From: Chryseobacterium caseinilyticum
GTDB taxonomy: Bacteria; Bacteroidota; Bacteroidia; Flavobacteriales; Weeksellaceae
Direction: 5' to 3'
Assembly: GCF_014837145.1 (NCBI RefSeq)
Contig: NZ_JACYFS010000006.1
Location: 157,216 to 221,215, forward strand
Length of the DNA: 64,000 nt
Position numbers and translations under genes: made by a program. How positions within the stretch are numbered: the first letter of the stretch is position 1; every line of letters starts with the position of its first letter. Below the pieces are notes generated by a model. It did not search any database, had not been told where the DNA came from, and saw only the letters and a list, made by a program, of their open reading frames with translations. Below are positions 17,494 to 28,561 of this stretch, in pieces.

Positions 17494-17512
17494 AGAAAAG
17501 CAAATATAACAA

Positions 17513-17545
17513 AAAAACTACCCGAAAACCGGATAGTTTTTGTAT
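17513..17545 (-). terminator. Terminator after the DUF4295 gene
   Basis: An imperfect stem AAACTACCCG / CCGGATAGTTT with an A-rich loop is flanked by A- and T-runs, just downstream of the DUF4295 stop on the minus strand. Confidence 0.65.
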
Positions 17546-17563
17546 TTCGATAGACCGAAGTGA

Positions 17564-17716
17564 TTATTTTTTCAAAAAACCGTCTACTTCGTCTGCGTTC
17601 ATTACTTTCTCTTCGAAAACGTAAGCTCCTGATTTAGAAGACTTCACCATTTTCACCACTTTAGTCATTTTTTTAGACTGTCCGCTTTGTAGGGTTGCTA
17701 CTACTTTCTTTGCCAT
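17564..17716 (-). CDS. DUF4295 small basic protein of the L28-L33 operon
   Basis: This short gene codes for 50 residues, starting MAKKVVATLQSGQSKKMTKV and ending ADEVDGFLKK. DUF4295 is a Bacteroidota-specific family always found next to rpmG and rpmB, as here, where it starts 19 bp after the L33 stop. The basic composition and operon position suggest a ribosome-associated protein. That role is inferred from context, not from a motif. Confidence 0.9.
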   Translation of the reverse strand: MAKKVVATLQSGQSKKMTKVVKMVKSSKSGAYVFEEKVMNADEVDGFLKK

Positions 17717-17735
17717 GGTAAATTATATTTATAAA

Positions 17736-17918
17736 TTACTTGATTTCTTTGTGAAGGGTAGATCTCTTAAGAACCGGATTGTATTTTTTCAATTCCAATC
17801 TTTCTGTAGTGTTCTTTTTGTTTTTTGTAGAAATGTATCTTGACATTCCTGGCATACCGCTTTCTTTGTGCTCTGTACATTCAAGAATTACTTGAACTCT
17901 GTTTCCTTTTTTTGCCAT
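17736..17918 (-). CDS. rpmG: 50S ribosomal protein L33
   Basis: The 60-residue protein begins [20 protein letters not shown] and contains [20 protein letters not shown], the usual L33 pattern near the E site of the large subunit. The four-cysteine zinc ribbon of C+ forms is absent: only one Cys (in LECTEH) remains, so this is a zinc-free C- form. It lies 3 bp downstream of rpmB and is clearly co-transcribed. Confidence 0.97.
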   Translation of the reverse strand: MAKKGNRVQVILECTEHKESGMPGMSRYISTKNKKNTTERLELKKYNPVLKRSTLHKEIK

Positions 17919-17921
17919 GAT

Positions 17922-18164
17922 TTAGTTCTTTTTAATCAATCCTTCTCTGATGCCTCTTTCGATAGCCTCTTCAATTCCAATCTTGTTAATGATTCTCAAT
18001 CCATGAGCTGAAACTTTCAGCGTAACGTGCTTGTCTTGCTCTGGAAGGTAAAATTTCTTTTCCAATAAGTTAATTTCAAAACGACGCTTCGTTTTGTTAT
18101 TAGCGTGGGAAACGTTGTTACCAACCATTGCACGCTTTCCTGTTATCTGGCAAATTCTTGACAT
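17922..18164 (-). CDS. rpmB: 50S ribosomal protein L28
   Basis: The 80-residue protein starts [20 protein letters not shown] and contains the conserved [16 protein letters not shown] and [15 protein letters not shown] segments of L28, a large-subunit protein. No zinc-binding CxxC pairs are present, which matches the C- form. It is the first gene of the rpmB-rpmG-DUF4295 operon, with 121 bp to the lnt stop upstream. Confidence 0.98.
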   Translation of the reverse strand: MSRICQITGKRAMVGNNVSHANNKTKRRFEINLLEKKFYLPEQDKHVTLKVSAHGLRIINKIGIEEAIERGIREGLIKKN

Positions 18165-18285
18165 ATCTCGATGTTCTTATTTGTATAATATTTGAGGTTG
18201 CAAAATAACGGATTATTTTTTAGACAGACAAATTTTTATTAAATTATTTGTTAAATTTTTATCACAACTTTCTTTAAATCTTAGC

Positions 18286-19926
18286 CTAAGCCTTTTTAGA
18301 ATCCATTTTTGTTTTAATCCGATTGAAAATTAAATAAAACAATAAAAACCCAAATGCAAACATGCAGACTCTTGAGATAAAATCTCCGGTTCGGGTATAA
18401 AAAGTTTCGCCTTCATACAGTTTAATTTTCGCAAACAATGCTGTTTTGTCGCCATACAGAGTGTCTTCTTCAATCTCTCCCAAAGCATTGATATGCGCCG
18501 AAATTCCGCTGTTGGCAGCTCTGGCAATCTCTCTTCTCGTTTCAATAGAACGCATTCTCGCATAAGAAAGAAGCTGTCTGTGCCCTTCCGTAACGCCCCA
18601 CCAGGAATCGTTGGTCATAATGGCAAAAAAGTTGGCGCCCTTTTTTACATAATCCGTTACAAATTCACCGTAAATGCTTTCGTAGCAGATGATCGGAGCC
18701 ATTTTCCCTTTGTTATAAGGGTTCGAAAATGCGACCCGTTCTTTGTCTATTCCCAAAGAAGCTACTGTTCCTCCCAGGTTAATCATTGCATCTCCCAAAA
18801 GTGGCTTTAAATAACTCATATACGGGAATATTTCCACACCGGGAACCAGTTTTCCCTTGTGATAGACTTCCACTTTTTGGTTAGGAATAATCTGTACTGC
18901 CGAATTGTAACTTTCAACCCAGGCTCCTGAACTGGTTTGGTAGGCTTCTTTCGGAAGATTTTCTGAATTTAAATAATATTTATGTGAAGAAATTCCTGAT
19001 GCAAAAACAGATTTTGGATGTTTGGTTAAAAATGATTTTACAGTATTTAATAGTTGACTCTTTTCAAAAGCGGTTTCCGAAATCGAACCCCGCCCCGGAA
19101 TAGCGGTTTCAGGAGCAATATAATAATCGATTTTTGTGGTGGAATGTTCTTCGGCAAGACCTAAGAGTTCATTCTGAATGGTAATGCTGTCTTTCTGGTA
19201 TTTTTCATTGTACGGATCAAGTTCAGGCTGAAGCATCAAAACATTTACTTCGCCGATAGGTTTTTCATCAAAATTATTATACTTCGAAATAGAAATAATC
19301 ATCGGAACAGCGATCAGTAAAGCAATCACAGATGAATTAATGATTAAACTTTTTCTTTTACGGCCTGCCTGCCAGATTCTGATGGTATAGAAAATAAAAA
19401 TATTGATAATCAGAATCCAGAAACTTCCTCCTGTGGCTCCAAGTGTGTCGTACCACTGAATTAGTTTCGGATGTTCTGAAAAAGAATTTCCTAAGTTCAG
19501 CCAAGGCCAGGTGAGTTCCCAATTGAGGTGAAATTTCTCAAAACTCATCCAGATGCTCACGAAAAATGCCAGCCCCCAATACGTTCCCTGCGCATTTTTA
19601 TACCAGTGATAACATTGAAAAACGAGTGAATACAGTAATGAATTGATCAGAACCGGAAAAAGAACCGCCATCATTGAATGGCTTCCGTCAGGATTTTTTG
19701 AGCCGTAAAGCCAGCCTGTGGTCACTACGTTCCAGATGACAAAACAGATATAAGTTAATCCGAAAACCACCCAGCTTTTTCTTCTGTATTTTGAAAATTT
19801 TGAAATATCGTGTTCCATCACCAAAAGTGGAACCAGAGCAATAAATATAAAGAAAGGAACGCCGTAAGTAGGCCATGAAACCGAGAGCAGCATCGCCGCA
19901 ATAAGCGTGAGAAGTAAATGTTTCAT
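18286..19926 (-). CDS. lnt: Apolipoprotein N-acyltransferase
   Basis: Lnt adds the third acyl chain to the N-terminal cysteine of lipoproteins in the inner membrane. Several N-terminal helices (about residues 1-225) precede a nitrilase-like periplasmic domain with the Glu-Lys-Cys catalytic set: YYIAPETAIPGRGS (about 270), VYHKGKLVPGVEIFPY (about 350) and APIICYESIYGEF (about 405). A final helix (about 515-535) closes the protein. The 546 residues match the family length. It is divergent from the VanZ-like gene, 55 bp apart. Confidence 0.95.
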   Translation of the reverse strand: MKHLLLTLIAAMLLSVSWPTYGVPFFIFIALVPLLVMEHDISKFSKYRRKSWVVFGLTYICFVIWNVVTTGWLYGSKNPDGSHSMMAVLFPVLINSLLYSLVFQCYHWYKNAQGTYWGLAFFVSIWMSFEKFHLNWELTWPWLNLGNSFSEHPKLIQWYDTLGATGGSFWILIINIFIFYTIRIWQAGRKRKSLIINSSVIALLIAVPMIISISKYNNFDEKPIGEVNVLMLQPELDPYNEKYQKDSITIQNELLGLAEEHSTTKIDYYIAPETAIPGRGSISETAFEKSQLLNTVKSFLTKHPKSVFASGISSHKYYLNSENLPKEAYQTSSGAWVESYNSAVQIIPNQKVEVYHKGKLVPGVEIFPYMSYLKPLLGDAMINLGGTVASLGIDKERVAFSNPYNKGKMAPIICYESIYGEFVTDYVKKGANFFAIMTNDSWWGVTEGHRQLLSYARMRSIETRREIARAANSGISAHINALGEIEEDTLYGDKTALFAKIKLYEGETFYTRTGDFISRVCMFAFGFLLFYLIFNRIKTKMDSKKA

Positions 19927-19967
19927 TAAAAATATTTAATACGCAAATTTAGTCTTTTTGAAATGAA

Positions 19968-19975
19968 TATCTTTG
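19968..19975 (+). promoter_or_regulatory. -7 box six bases before a start codon
   Basis: TATCTTTG matches the TAnnTTTG box exactly and ends 6 nt before the ATG at 19982, so transcription would begin at or very near the start codon. No clear TTG box at the usual spacing was found. Confidence 0.55.
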
Positions 19976-19981
19976 CCGCAG

Positions 19982-20404
19982 ATGTTAAAGAAGTTTTATC
20001 AAATTACTATTTTTCCGTACACATTATTTCTGCTTTATCTGATGTTTCTGGGGATGGGCAGATTTCAGTTTGATGAAAATGTCATCAGGATTGAACCGGT
20101 ATATTCTACGCTGAGCTTTATTGAAAATACAATCCGCTGGTGGGATATTGTGAGAATCGTTCTGGGAAATGTTCTGATGTTTATTCCTTTTGGTTTTCTG
20201 GGCTGGGTTTTTCCGAAACTGACGGATCTTAAAAGTTTAATGTATGCATTTATTTCCTCCATTTTTATTGTTGAAGGAATGCAGTATTTTACCCGTCTCG
20301 GAATTTTCGAGATTGATGATATTCTTTTAAACAGTTTCGGTGTTTTTGTCGGATTTCAGATTCGCAGGTTTATGGAAAAAAAATTTACCCATTTAGTTCT
20401 TTAG
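19982..20404 (+). CDS. VanZ-like small membrane protein
   Basis: The 140-residue protein has four hydrophobic helices and the VanZ-type motifs NVLMFIPFGFLGW (about 55-67) and FIVEGMQYFTRLGIFEIDDILLNSFG (about 95-120; the E-Q-Y-F, R-x-x-x-x-DD-x-x-x-N pattern). The family is named after a teicoplanin-resistance accessory protein, but most members are uncharacterised. The ATG at 19982 is used because the TTG at 19973 overlaps the promoter box. Its 3' end overlaps the convergent proC gene by 20 bp. Confidence 0.88.
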   Translation: MLKKFYQITIFPYTLFLLYLMFLGMGRFQFDENVIRIEPVYSTLSFIENTIRWWDIVRIVLGNVLMFIPFGFLGWVFPKLTDLKSLMYAFISSIFIVEGMQYFTRLGIFEIDDILLNSFGVFVGFQIRRFMEKKFTHLVL

Positions 20405-21188
20405 CGCGTTTTTCAGCATTTAAAATTCCTTGCTTTAAAATTTCCTTTAAATCTTTTTCATTAAAAGTCTTCAAAGCAGCTTCCGTTGTTCCGCCTTTTG
20501 ATGCAACGTCTTTGATGAGTTCTTCAAGATTTTTATCGGAATTATTAATAAGGTGATAAGCGCCGAGCATGGTTTGTTTTACAAAGAGTTTAGATAAATT
20601 TTCATCAATTCCCATTTCTGTTCCCGCCTTGATCATGGCGTCAACGATATAATAAAAATACGCCGGGCCACTTCCTGAAAGGGCTGTAACACCATCCAGA
20701 AGCTCTTCATTTTCCAGATAAACTGATCTTCCGGTCGAGTTGAGGAATCTTTCAATATTAATTAACTGACTGAATGAAATGCCATCTGCAGCAGTATAAC
20801 CTGTGATTCCCATTCCTAAAAGTGTAGGCGAGTTGGGCATAGCTCTTACCACCATTTTATGGTTGAGTAATCTTTGGATTTTTTCGATTTTAATTCCTGC
20901 CATGATGGAAAGAACCATTTGGTTTTCATTTAAATTAAATTTAAAATTCTCCGCTGCATGCTGGAAATCCTGAGGTTTTACGGCAATGATAATTAAATCT
21001 GCATTTATTTCATCAACAGTTTCAAAAATGGAAATTTGAGACTTTGGAAATTCTTCTTTTATTTTGTTGATTTTATTTTGATTTCGGGTAATCAGATGAA
21101 GGTCTTCCGGTTTTATTAGTTCGTACTTTAAAAATGATTTTGAGAAAGACAGACCCATATTTCCGGCTCCGATAATAGCAATTTTCAT
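20385..21188 (-). CDS. proC: Pyrroline-5-carboxylate reductase
   Basis: ProC reduces 1-pyrroline-5-carboxylate to proline with NAD(P)H. The Rossmann motif IAIIGAGNMGLSFSKSFLK opens the protein, followed by IIIAVKPQDF, VVRAMPNSPTLLGMGITGY and the dimer-forming signature TALSGSGPAYFYYIVDAMI (about 168-186), then SKGGTTEAALKTF. At 267 residues it is full length. The last codons overlap the end of the convergent VanZ-like gene by 20 bp. Confidence 0.97.
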   Translation of the reverse strand: MKIAIIGAGNMGLSFSKSFLKYELIKPEDLHLITRNQNKINKIKEEFPKSQISIFETVDEINADLIIIAVKPQDFQHAAENFKFNLNENQMVLSIMAGIKIEKIQRLLNHKMVVRAMPNSPTLLGMGITGYTAADGISFSQLINIERFLNSTGRSVYLENEELLDGVTALSGSGPAYFYYIVDAMIKAGTEMGIDENLSKLFVKQTMLGAYHLINNSDKNLEELIKDVASKGGTTEAALKTFNEKDLKEILKQGILNAEKRAKELNG

Positions 21189-21214
21189 AGTTGTGTGTTT
21201 TTGTTTTAAACATA

Positions 21215-21241
21215 AAAACGCTTAGGTTTTCCAAGCGTTTT
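21215..21241 (-). terminator. Terminator after murA
   Basis: AAAACGCTT (21215-21223) pairs with AAGCGTTTT (21233-21241) around a 9-nt loop. On the minus strand a T-rich tail follows. It lies about 80 bp past the murA stop, beyond a word-like repeat. Confidence 0.7.
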
Positions 21242-21315
21242 GTATAAGTAATGAGTAATTGGTAATGAGTAATAATAAAAATTTAGTTTTAAACTTCCAT
21301 CTTCCCACTTCCGAC
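21242..21315. repeat. Word-like low-complexity repeats
   Basis: The spacer contains AAGTAATGAGTAATTGGTAA and TGAGTAATAATAA (chained TAATGAGTAAT words), then CTTCCATCTTCCCACTTCCG (chained CTTCC words). The first chain is the reverse-strand type of the repeat at 9181-9222. Confidence 0.55.
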
Positions 21316-21319
21316 TCAA

Positions 21320-22627
21320 TTAAATTCTCTCAATATCAGCACCAATAGCTTTTAATCTGCCATCGATGTTTTCATAACCTCTATCGATTTGCTCGATATT
21401 GTGGATGATTGACTTTCCTTCAGCAGAAAGTGCTGCAATAAGAAGTGCATTTCCGGCTCTGATATCTGGCGAAACCATGGTTGTTCCTCTCAACGGAGAT
21501 TCCTGATTTAAACCGATAACTGTTGCTCGGTGAGGATCGCAAAGGATAATCTGAGCGCCCATATCGATTAATTTATCAACGAAAAACAGTCTCGATTCAA
21601 ACATTTTCTGATGTACCAATAAACTTCCTTTTGCCTGAGTTGCCACCACCAGAATAATGGAAAGCAGATCCGGAGTAAAGCCCGGCCACGGCGCATCTGA
21701 AACAGTAAGAATAGATCCGTCAATAAATTTCTGAATCTTATAATGTTCCTGAGAAGGAATGTAAATATCGTCACCGCTCTGTTCAAGCTGAATTCCTAAT
21801 TTTCTGAATGTATTTGGAATAACGCCGAGTTGGTTCCAGTTTACGTTTTTAATGGTGATTTCAGATTTCGTCATGGCTGCAAGACCAATCCACGAACCGA
21901 TTTCTACCATATCAGGTAACATCGTGTGCTCGGTTCCGTTCAGGTGAGTTACTCCTTCAATCGTCAGTAAATTTGAACCGATACCTGAAATGTTGGCACC
22001 CATCCTGTTCAGCATTTTACAAAGTTGCTGAAGGTATGGTTCACACGCTGCGTTGTAAATTCTGGTTTTTCCTTTGGCTAGAGCCGCCGCCATCACAATA
22101 TTTGCTGTTCCGGTTACAGAAGCTTCTTCCAGAAGAATGAATTTTCCGTTCAGCTCTTTTGCTTTTAATGAATAGAAATATTCTTCTTCATCGTAGTTAA
22201 ATTCCGCACCAAGTTCCACTAAACCCTGAAAGTGCGTATCCAGTCTTCTTCTTCCGATTTTGTCACCGCCAGGAGTTGGCATATAAGCTTCACCATAACG
22301 GGCAAGCATTGGTCCCATCAACATAATTGAACCTCTCAGTTTGGCACCGTCTTTTTTGAATTCGTTGGATTTAATATAATCAAAATTGACATTATCTGCC
22401 TTAAAAGTGTAATCTCCGTGAGCATTTTTAGAGACTTTCACTCCAAAATCACCTAAAATCTCAATAAGTCTGTTTACATCATGAATGTCGGGAATGTTTT
22501 TGATTCTTACCTCTTCATCTGTTAATAAAACTGCACACAAAATTTGGAGCGCCTCATTTTTTGCCCCTTGTGGAGTGATTTCTCCCTGTAGTCTTTTTCC
22601 TCCTCTTATCTGAAAAGTCCCGCTCAT
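21320..22627 (-). CDS. murA: UDP-N-acetylglucosamine 1-carboxyvinyltransferase MurA with Asp at the fosfomycin-target position
   Basis: MurA adds enolpyruvate from PEP to UDP-GlcNAc, the first committed step of peptidoglycan synthesis. The 435 residues carry GGKRLQGEITPQGAKNEAL, KLRGSIMLMGPMLARYG and the PEP-binding loop PTPGGDKIGRRRLDTH. In most bacteria that loop reads GGCAIG, with the catalytic and fosfomycin-binding Cys115; here the residue is Asp122. The conserved C-terminal Arg and Asp motifs (IVV..., SPDIRAGNALLIAAL) are present. Its ATG overlaps the stop of DUF4290 by one base (TAATG), which suggests translational coupling. Confidence 0.96.
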   Translation of the reverse strand: MSGTFQIRGGKRLQGEITPQGAKNEALQILCAVLLTDEEVRIKNIPDIHDVNRLIEILGDFGVKVSKNAHGDYTFKADNVNFDYIKSNEFKKDGAKLRGSIMLMGPMLARYGEAYMPTPGGDKIGRRRLDTHFQGLVELGAEFNYDEEEYFYSLKAKELNGKFILLEEASVTGTANIVMAAALAKGKTRIYNAACEPYLQQLCKMLNRMGANISGIGSNLLTIEGVTHLNGTEHTMLPDMVEIGSWIGLAAMTKSEITIKNVNWNQLGVIPNTFRKLGIQLEQSGDDIYIPSQEHYKIQKFIDGSILTVSDAPWPGFTPDLLSIILVVATQAKGSLLVHQKMFESRLFFVDKLIDMGAQIILCDPHRATVIGLNQESPLRGTTMVSPDIRAGNALLIAALSAEGKSIIHNIEQIDRGYENIDGRLKAIGADIERI

Positions 22628-23301
22628 TACCTTCTGTTCTTGTTATTATTGTTGTTTGTAAATCTTCTTTTGTTGACGTTAGTATTAGAATTCCCCTGAT
22701 TTCTGTTGTTATTCTTGTTAGCATTGTTTCTATTGGCAGTTGCGTAATAGATTTTGCTTTTTTCAAGAGATTCAATATTTGTTAAATCAAGTCTGTTTTT
22801 TGACAGTTCTTTTAAATGACGGAAAATCACATCATCCGTTACGTGCTCTTTGTTATAAACATTGTACGACTTCTTCATATTGTTGGCAATCACTTCGATC
22901 AGGGCTTCTTTTTCGTCGCCAGGCTCCAGTTCTATTGCTTTTTCGATAAGCTGAAGAATGCTTTTTCCGTAAAATTTGAAATCTCCCTGAAGTTTAGGAT
23001 ATTCCATTCTCTGAGGTTTTTCCGCAAGATCTTCTCTTGTAGGAAAAGGGTAGGGAGAATCTGCATCCAGATTATAATCTGCCAGAATGTAAAGATGATC
23101 CCAAAGTTTATGTTTATAGTTTTCTTCGTCTCTTAAGTGAGGATTTCTCTGCCCCATAAAATCAATGATTGCCATTGCCATTTCGCTTCGTTCTTCTTTT
23201 GTAGGAAGCTCTTTGCAACGCTCAACCAACTGTTGTATGATTCTGCCATATTCCGGCAAAAGTAGCTGAGTTTTTTGGGTATTGTATTCCATAGTTTGCA
23301 A
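22627..23301 (-). CDS. DUF4290 protein with Asn-rich tail
   Basis: The first 165 residues (NTQKTQLLLPEYGRIIQQLV..., PYPFPTREDLAEKPQRMEYP) form the DUF4290 domain, a soluble, mostly helical family restricted to Bacteroidota and of unknown function. After residue 185 the tail is low-complexity, dominated by Asn with Arg and Lys (NRNNANKNNNRNQGNSN), and is likely disordered. It sits directly upstream of murA with a 1-base overlap, an association that may point to cell-envelope or growth control, though no catalytic motif is visible. Confidence 0.88.
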   Translation of the reverse strand: MQTMEYNTQKTQLLLPEYGRIIQQLVERCKELPTKEERSEMAMAIIDFMGQRNPHLRDEENYKHKLWDHLYILADYNLDADSPYPFPTREDLAEKPQRMEYPKLQGDFKFYGKSILQLIEKAIELEPGDEKEALIEVIANNMKKSYNVYNKEHVTDDVIFRHLKELSKNRLDLTNIESLEKSKIYYATANRNNANKNNNRNQGNSNTNVNKRRFTNNNNNKNRR

Positions 23302-23375
23302 ATATATGGATTAATAAAAAAAATGTTCAGAAAATCTTTAAAGTTTAAAAATATTTAATGATATTTTAAAGCATT

Positions 23376-23789
23376 TCAGACCTCGATGAATTTCTTTCGC
23401 TCATCCGGAGTCGGTAAAAAGCATTTCTGATTGCTGATCTTCATTCTGTTTCTTGAGATGACGTCATACAGACGGTCACTCAGAGAAGTAGGAAATATTT
23501 TTCCGATTAAACTTCCTATGCTGTAAAAGCCGCCCAGTAAGTCTAAAACTTTGATGATGGCTTTGGATTTTATTAAATAATAGGAACCAAATTTCCACAA
23601 ATACAGGGTGTTGAACTGTTTTTGGTCTAAATTTCTCTCACCTAAAAATTTCTGCCCGAAATCTGACTGGAGAGAAGCAAACATAAACTGATTTTTTTTG
23701 TCCCGCTGCAAAATCCACTGTACCCAGAAATTGCATACACCGCAGTCTCCGTCAAAAAAAATAATGTGTTTGTTTTCCCAGTTTTCCAC
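23376..23789 (-). CDS. DCC-family thiol-disulfide oxidoreductase (DUF393)
   Basis: The motif IIFFDGDCGVCNFWVQW (about residues 9-25) is the signature of the DCC family, named after the Asp-Cys-Cys arrangement, and is followed by FASLQSDFGQKFL. These are small thioredoxin-like proteins thought to handle thiol redox chemistry; the precise partner is not known. The 137-residue length is typical. It starts 3 bp after the stop of the haem-binding gene, so the two are probably one transcript. Confidence 0.92.
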   Translation of the reverse strand: MENWENKHIIFFDGDCGVCNFWVQWILQRDKKNQFMFASLQSDFGQKFLGERNLDQKQFNTLYLWKFGSYYLIKSKAIIKVLDLLGGFYSIGSLIGKIFPTSLSDRLYDVISRNRMKISNQKCFLPTPDERKKFIEV

Positions 23790-23792
23790 GGT

Positions 23793-24254
23793 TTAGTTGT
23801 TTTTAATTTTGGTGTCTTTGATTTGAAATTTAAAATAATCTGCGAGTTTTTTTCGCTCTTCATCAGATAGTTTTGCATCCTGATGCCCGATAAAATAAGT
23901 ATCTAAAGGCATTTTTTTCTTCTCAACCATTTCTGCAGCTTCTTCCATCTTGTGAATTTGTCTGGATGGCTCGTACGTTGCGAAAGTGGAAAAATTCAAT
24001 TCTTTTCTCCCTTCGTTAATATGATTTTTAACAAACCATGATGAAGGTGCAATGCTCGAATACCACGGATATTTCGTCTCGTTGGAATGACAGTCGTAGC
24101 ACGATGTCCTTATTAATTTGGCAATCTCCGGCGGCGTGTCTTTTATTCTTAAAAAATCCATGCCCGGCTCCAATGGCGGGTTGGTTTTATCGATCGGAAA
24201 AAACTGGATGATGATAAATCCTACCAGGACGATAACGAATATTTTTTTAAGCAT
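23793..24254 (-). CDS. Haem-binding domain protein (Haem_bd, CxxCH)
   Basis: An N-terminal hydrophobic anchor (residues 3-20) is followed by a periplasmic domain with IRTSCYDCHSNETKYPWYSS (about 49-68). The CYDCH motif is a c-type haem site. The domain also has KNHINEGRKELNFS and a C-terminal LSDEERKKLADYFKFQ. The 153-residue size fits the Haem_bd family, frequent in Bacteroidota and thought to be an electron-transfer or haem-sensing protein. It is adjacent to the DCC thiol gene and divergent from katG across a 382-bp spacer. Confidence 0.88.
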   Translation of the reverse strand: MLKKIFVIVLVGFIIIQFFPIDKTNPPLEPGMDFLRIKDTPPEIAKLIRTSCYDCHSNETKYPWYSSIAPSSWFVKNHINEGRKELNFSTFATYEPSRQIHKMEEAAEMVEKKKMPLDTYFIGHQDAKLSDEERKKLADYFKFQIKDTKIKNN

Positions 24255-26910
<2,656 letters not shown>

Positions 26911-26928
26911 TTCAATAACATTAAAAAT

Positions 26929-26962
26929 AAAGCCACTGAAATTTTGTTTCGGTGGCTTTGTG
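26929..26962 (+). terminator. Terminator after katG
   Basis: AAAGCCACTGAAA (26929-26941) pairs with TTTCGGTGGCTTT (26947-26959) with one G-T pair and a 5-nt loop. Confidence 0.85.
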
Positions 26963-27122
26963 TTTATAATGGCATTTTGGTTTATTTTTTAAAATAAGAC
27001 AAACTTCTTTATTTAATGTTTTTGAAAGGAAACGGTCTTTTTAAGCCGCCGGATTTTTTCTGAAAATCAAAAACTTTCAAAACAAAACACAAAATAATCC
27101 GTTTAATTCTTAAATTTGGCTA

Positions 27123-27614
27123 ATGCAAAAAAATATTTATCTCATAGCGCTGTTGTTTTCTTTGGTAAGTTGCTACACTTATCAGGTTAAAAAACCTGTT
27201 GAGTTGCCAGTACAAGGCGATGAGCAGGCAAAAAGACGTGCTGCGAATTCTGAAGCTACACCTGTTCAAATGGCGGATGGAACAGCTGAAATGCAGGCAC
27301 AGAGACAGCAGCCTGGCTCAGCTCCTGCGCAACCATTACCGGTAAATATTCAGGAAAAACTGGCGGTGGGTAAAAACTACAGAATCAATGTTGGTGGAAG
27401 TTCATACAAAATTATTGTAGATAAATGGCAAGGCGACAGTTTGGTTGCACATCCTGTGAAAAGACCTGAAACAATCCTAAAATTTCATAAAGATCAGATT
27501 GATAGTGAGAAGATCGCAGAAAAACGTTTCTCACAACCTATTGCTGACATAATTACTGTTGTAGCTTATGTTGGGATTGGTGTTGGGATTTATGCGTTTA
27601 TTAAAGGAATGTAA
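27123..27614 (+). CDS. Lipoprotein of unknown function
   Basis: The signal peptide MQKNIYLIALLFSLVSCYTY has a lipobox (LVSC, Cys at residue 17). A Gln/Ala/Pro-rich linker (about 45-75) leads to a small domain with KNYRINVGGSSYKIIVDKWQ (about 82-101). A C-terminal hydrophobic helix (about 142-160) suggests a second membrane contact. The family is not recognised; the middle domain could be a small beta-sheet fold. It ends 2 bp before the convergent map gene. Confidence 0.75.
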   Translation: MQKNIYLIALLFSLVSCYTYQVKKPVELPVQGDEQAKRRAANSEATPVQMADGTAEMQAQRQQPGSAPAQPLPVNIQEKLAVGKNYRINVGGSSYKIIVDKWQGDSLVAHPVKRPETILKFHKDQIDSEKIAEKRFSQPIADIITVVAYVGIGVGIYAFIKGM

Positions 27615-27616
27615 AA

Positions 27617-28381
27617 CTAATTCCAGATTCCGTTCATTTCGGTTAAAATCACAGGTCTTCCATCGGTAATCAGAATGGTGTGTTCGTGCTGAGCCATGTA
27701 TCCGCCTCGGTTTCCAACCATCGTCCAGCCATCATTCAGTTCCACGGCAATACTTGAATCGGTCGAGATAAATGTTTCAATAGCAACAACTGTATTTTTC
27801 TTAAATCTTCTGTTTTCGAAACGGTTTTTGTAGTTCAAAAGTTCATCCGGTTCTTCATGAAGGCTTCTTCCAACGCCATGACCGCCGAGGTTTTTAATAA
27901 CTTTGTATCCTCTCTTTTTAGCTTCAGTTTCCATTAGGTGTCCGATGTCGGCAATCTTTTTTCCTCCACTTATGTTGCTGATGGTTTTTTCTAAAATTTC
28001 CTTGGAGGCATCCACCAGTTTTTGGTGTTGATGAATGTCTTTTCCAACCACAAAAGAACTTCCGTTATCTGCCCAAAACCCATTGAGTTCTGCTGAAACA
28101 TCAATGTTGATGAGGTCACCTTCCTGCAGGATTCTGTTTTCAGAGGGAATTCCGTGACAAAATTCGTTGTCTACGCTGATGCAGGTAAATCCCGGAAAGC
28201 CATACGTCACATAGGGTGCCGATTTTGCGCCATATTCTGAGAGGATTTTAGCTCCGTAATCATCAAGATCCTTTGTGCTCATGCCAGGTTTGGCGTAATC
28301 AACCATTGCTTTCAATGTTAATGCAACAGCTTTGCTGACATTTTGCATTCCGGCGAGTTCGTTTTCGTTGGTGATTGACAT
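27617..28381 (-). CDS. map: Methionine aminopeptidase type I
   Basis: Map removes the initiator methionine from new proteins with a two-metal centre. Metal ligands are visible in NIDVSAELNGFWADNGSSF (two Asp), GHGVGRSLHEEP (His), VVAIETFIS (Glu) and HEHTILITDG (Glu). Type I is indicated by the lack of the extra insert. The open frame begins earlier with a hydrophobic run, but the ATG at 28381 (MSITNENELAGMQNVSK) fits the family. It runs toward the lipoprotein gene, with tRNA-Gln upstream on the same strand separated by a terminator. Confidence 0.96.
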   Translation of the reverse strand: MSITNENELAGMQNVSKAVALTLKAMVDYAKPGMSTKDLDDYGAKILSEYGAKSAPYVTYGFPGFTCISVDNEFCHGIPSENRILQEGDLINIDVSAELNGFWADNGSSFVVGKDIHQHQKLVDASKEILEKTISNISGGKKIADIGHLMETEAKKRGYKVIKNLGGHGVGRSLHEEPDELLNYKNRFENRRFKKNTVVAIETFISTDSSIAVELNDGWTMVGNRGGYMAQHEHTILITDGRPVILTEMNGIWN

Positions 28382-28458
28382 AGTGATGTATTTGAAATAC
28401 AAAGTTAGAAAATAAATAAACAAGGTGTAAATGCAAGATTGCAGGAAAATCTGATAAA

Positions 28459-28490
28459 AAACAAAACCATCCCGTAAAAAGGATGGTTTG
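28459..28490 (-). terminator. Terminator of tRNA-Gln
   Basis: AAAACCATCC and GGATGGTTT form a 9-bp stem with a short loop immediately after the tRNA 3' end on the minus strand, followed by a T-rich tail (TTTTGTTTTTT). Confidence 0.85.
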
Positions 28491-28561
28491 TAGACCCACA
28501 GGGATTCGAACCCCGACTGACGGTACCAAAAACCGGAGTGCTACCGTTACACTATAGGTCT
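28491..28561 (-). tRNA. tRNA-Gln (anticodon TTG)
   Basis: Read on the minus strand, a 71-nt cloverleaf is visible. The acceptor stem AGACCTA pairs with TGGGTCT (one G-T pair) with discriminator A. The T-arm is GGGGTTCGAATCCC, and the anticodon loop TTTTGGT places TTG in the centre. The D-arm contains AGTGTAACGGTAGCAC. CCA is not encoded. Confidence 0.92.

Noticed and set aside
20385..20404. Antisense regulation from the 20-bp overlap of the VanZ-like gene and proC
   Set aside because: Short convergent 3' overlaps are common in compact genomes, and nothing else supports a regulatory role.
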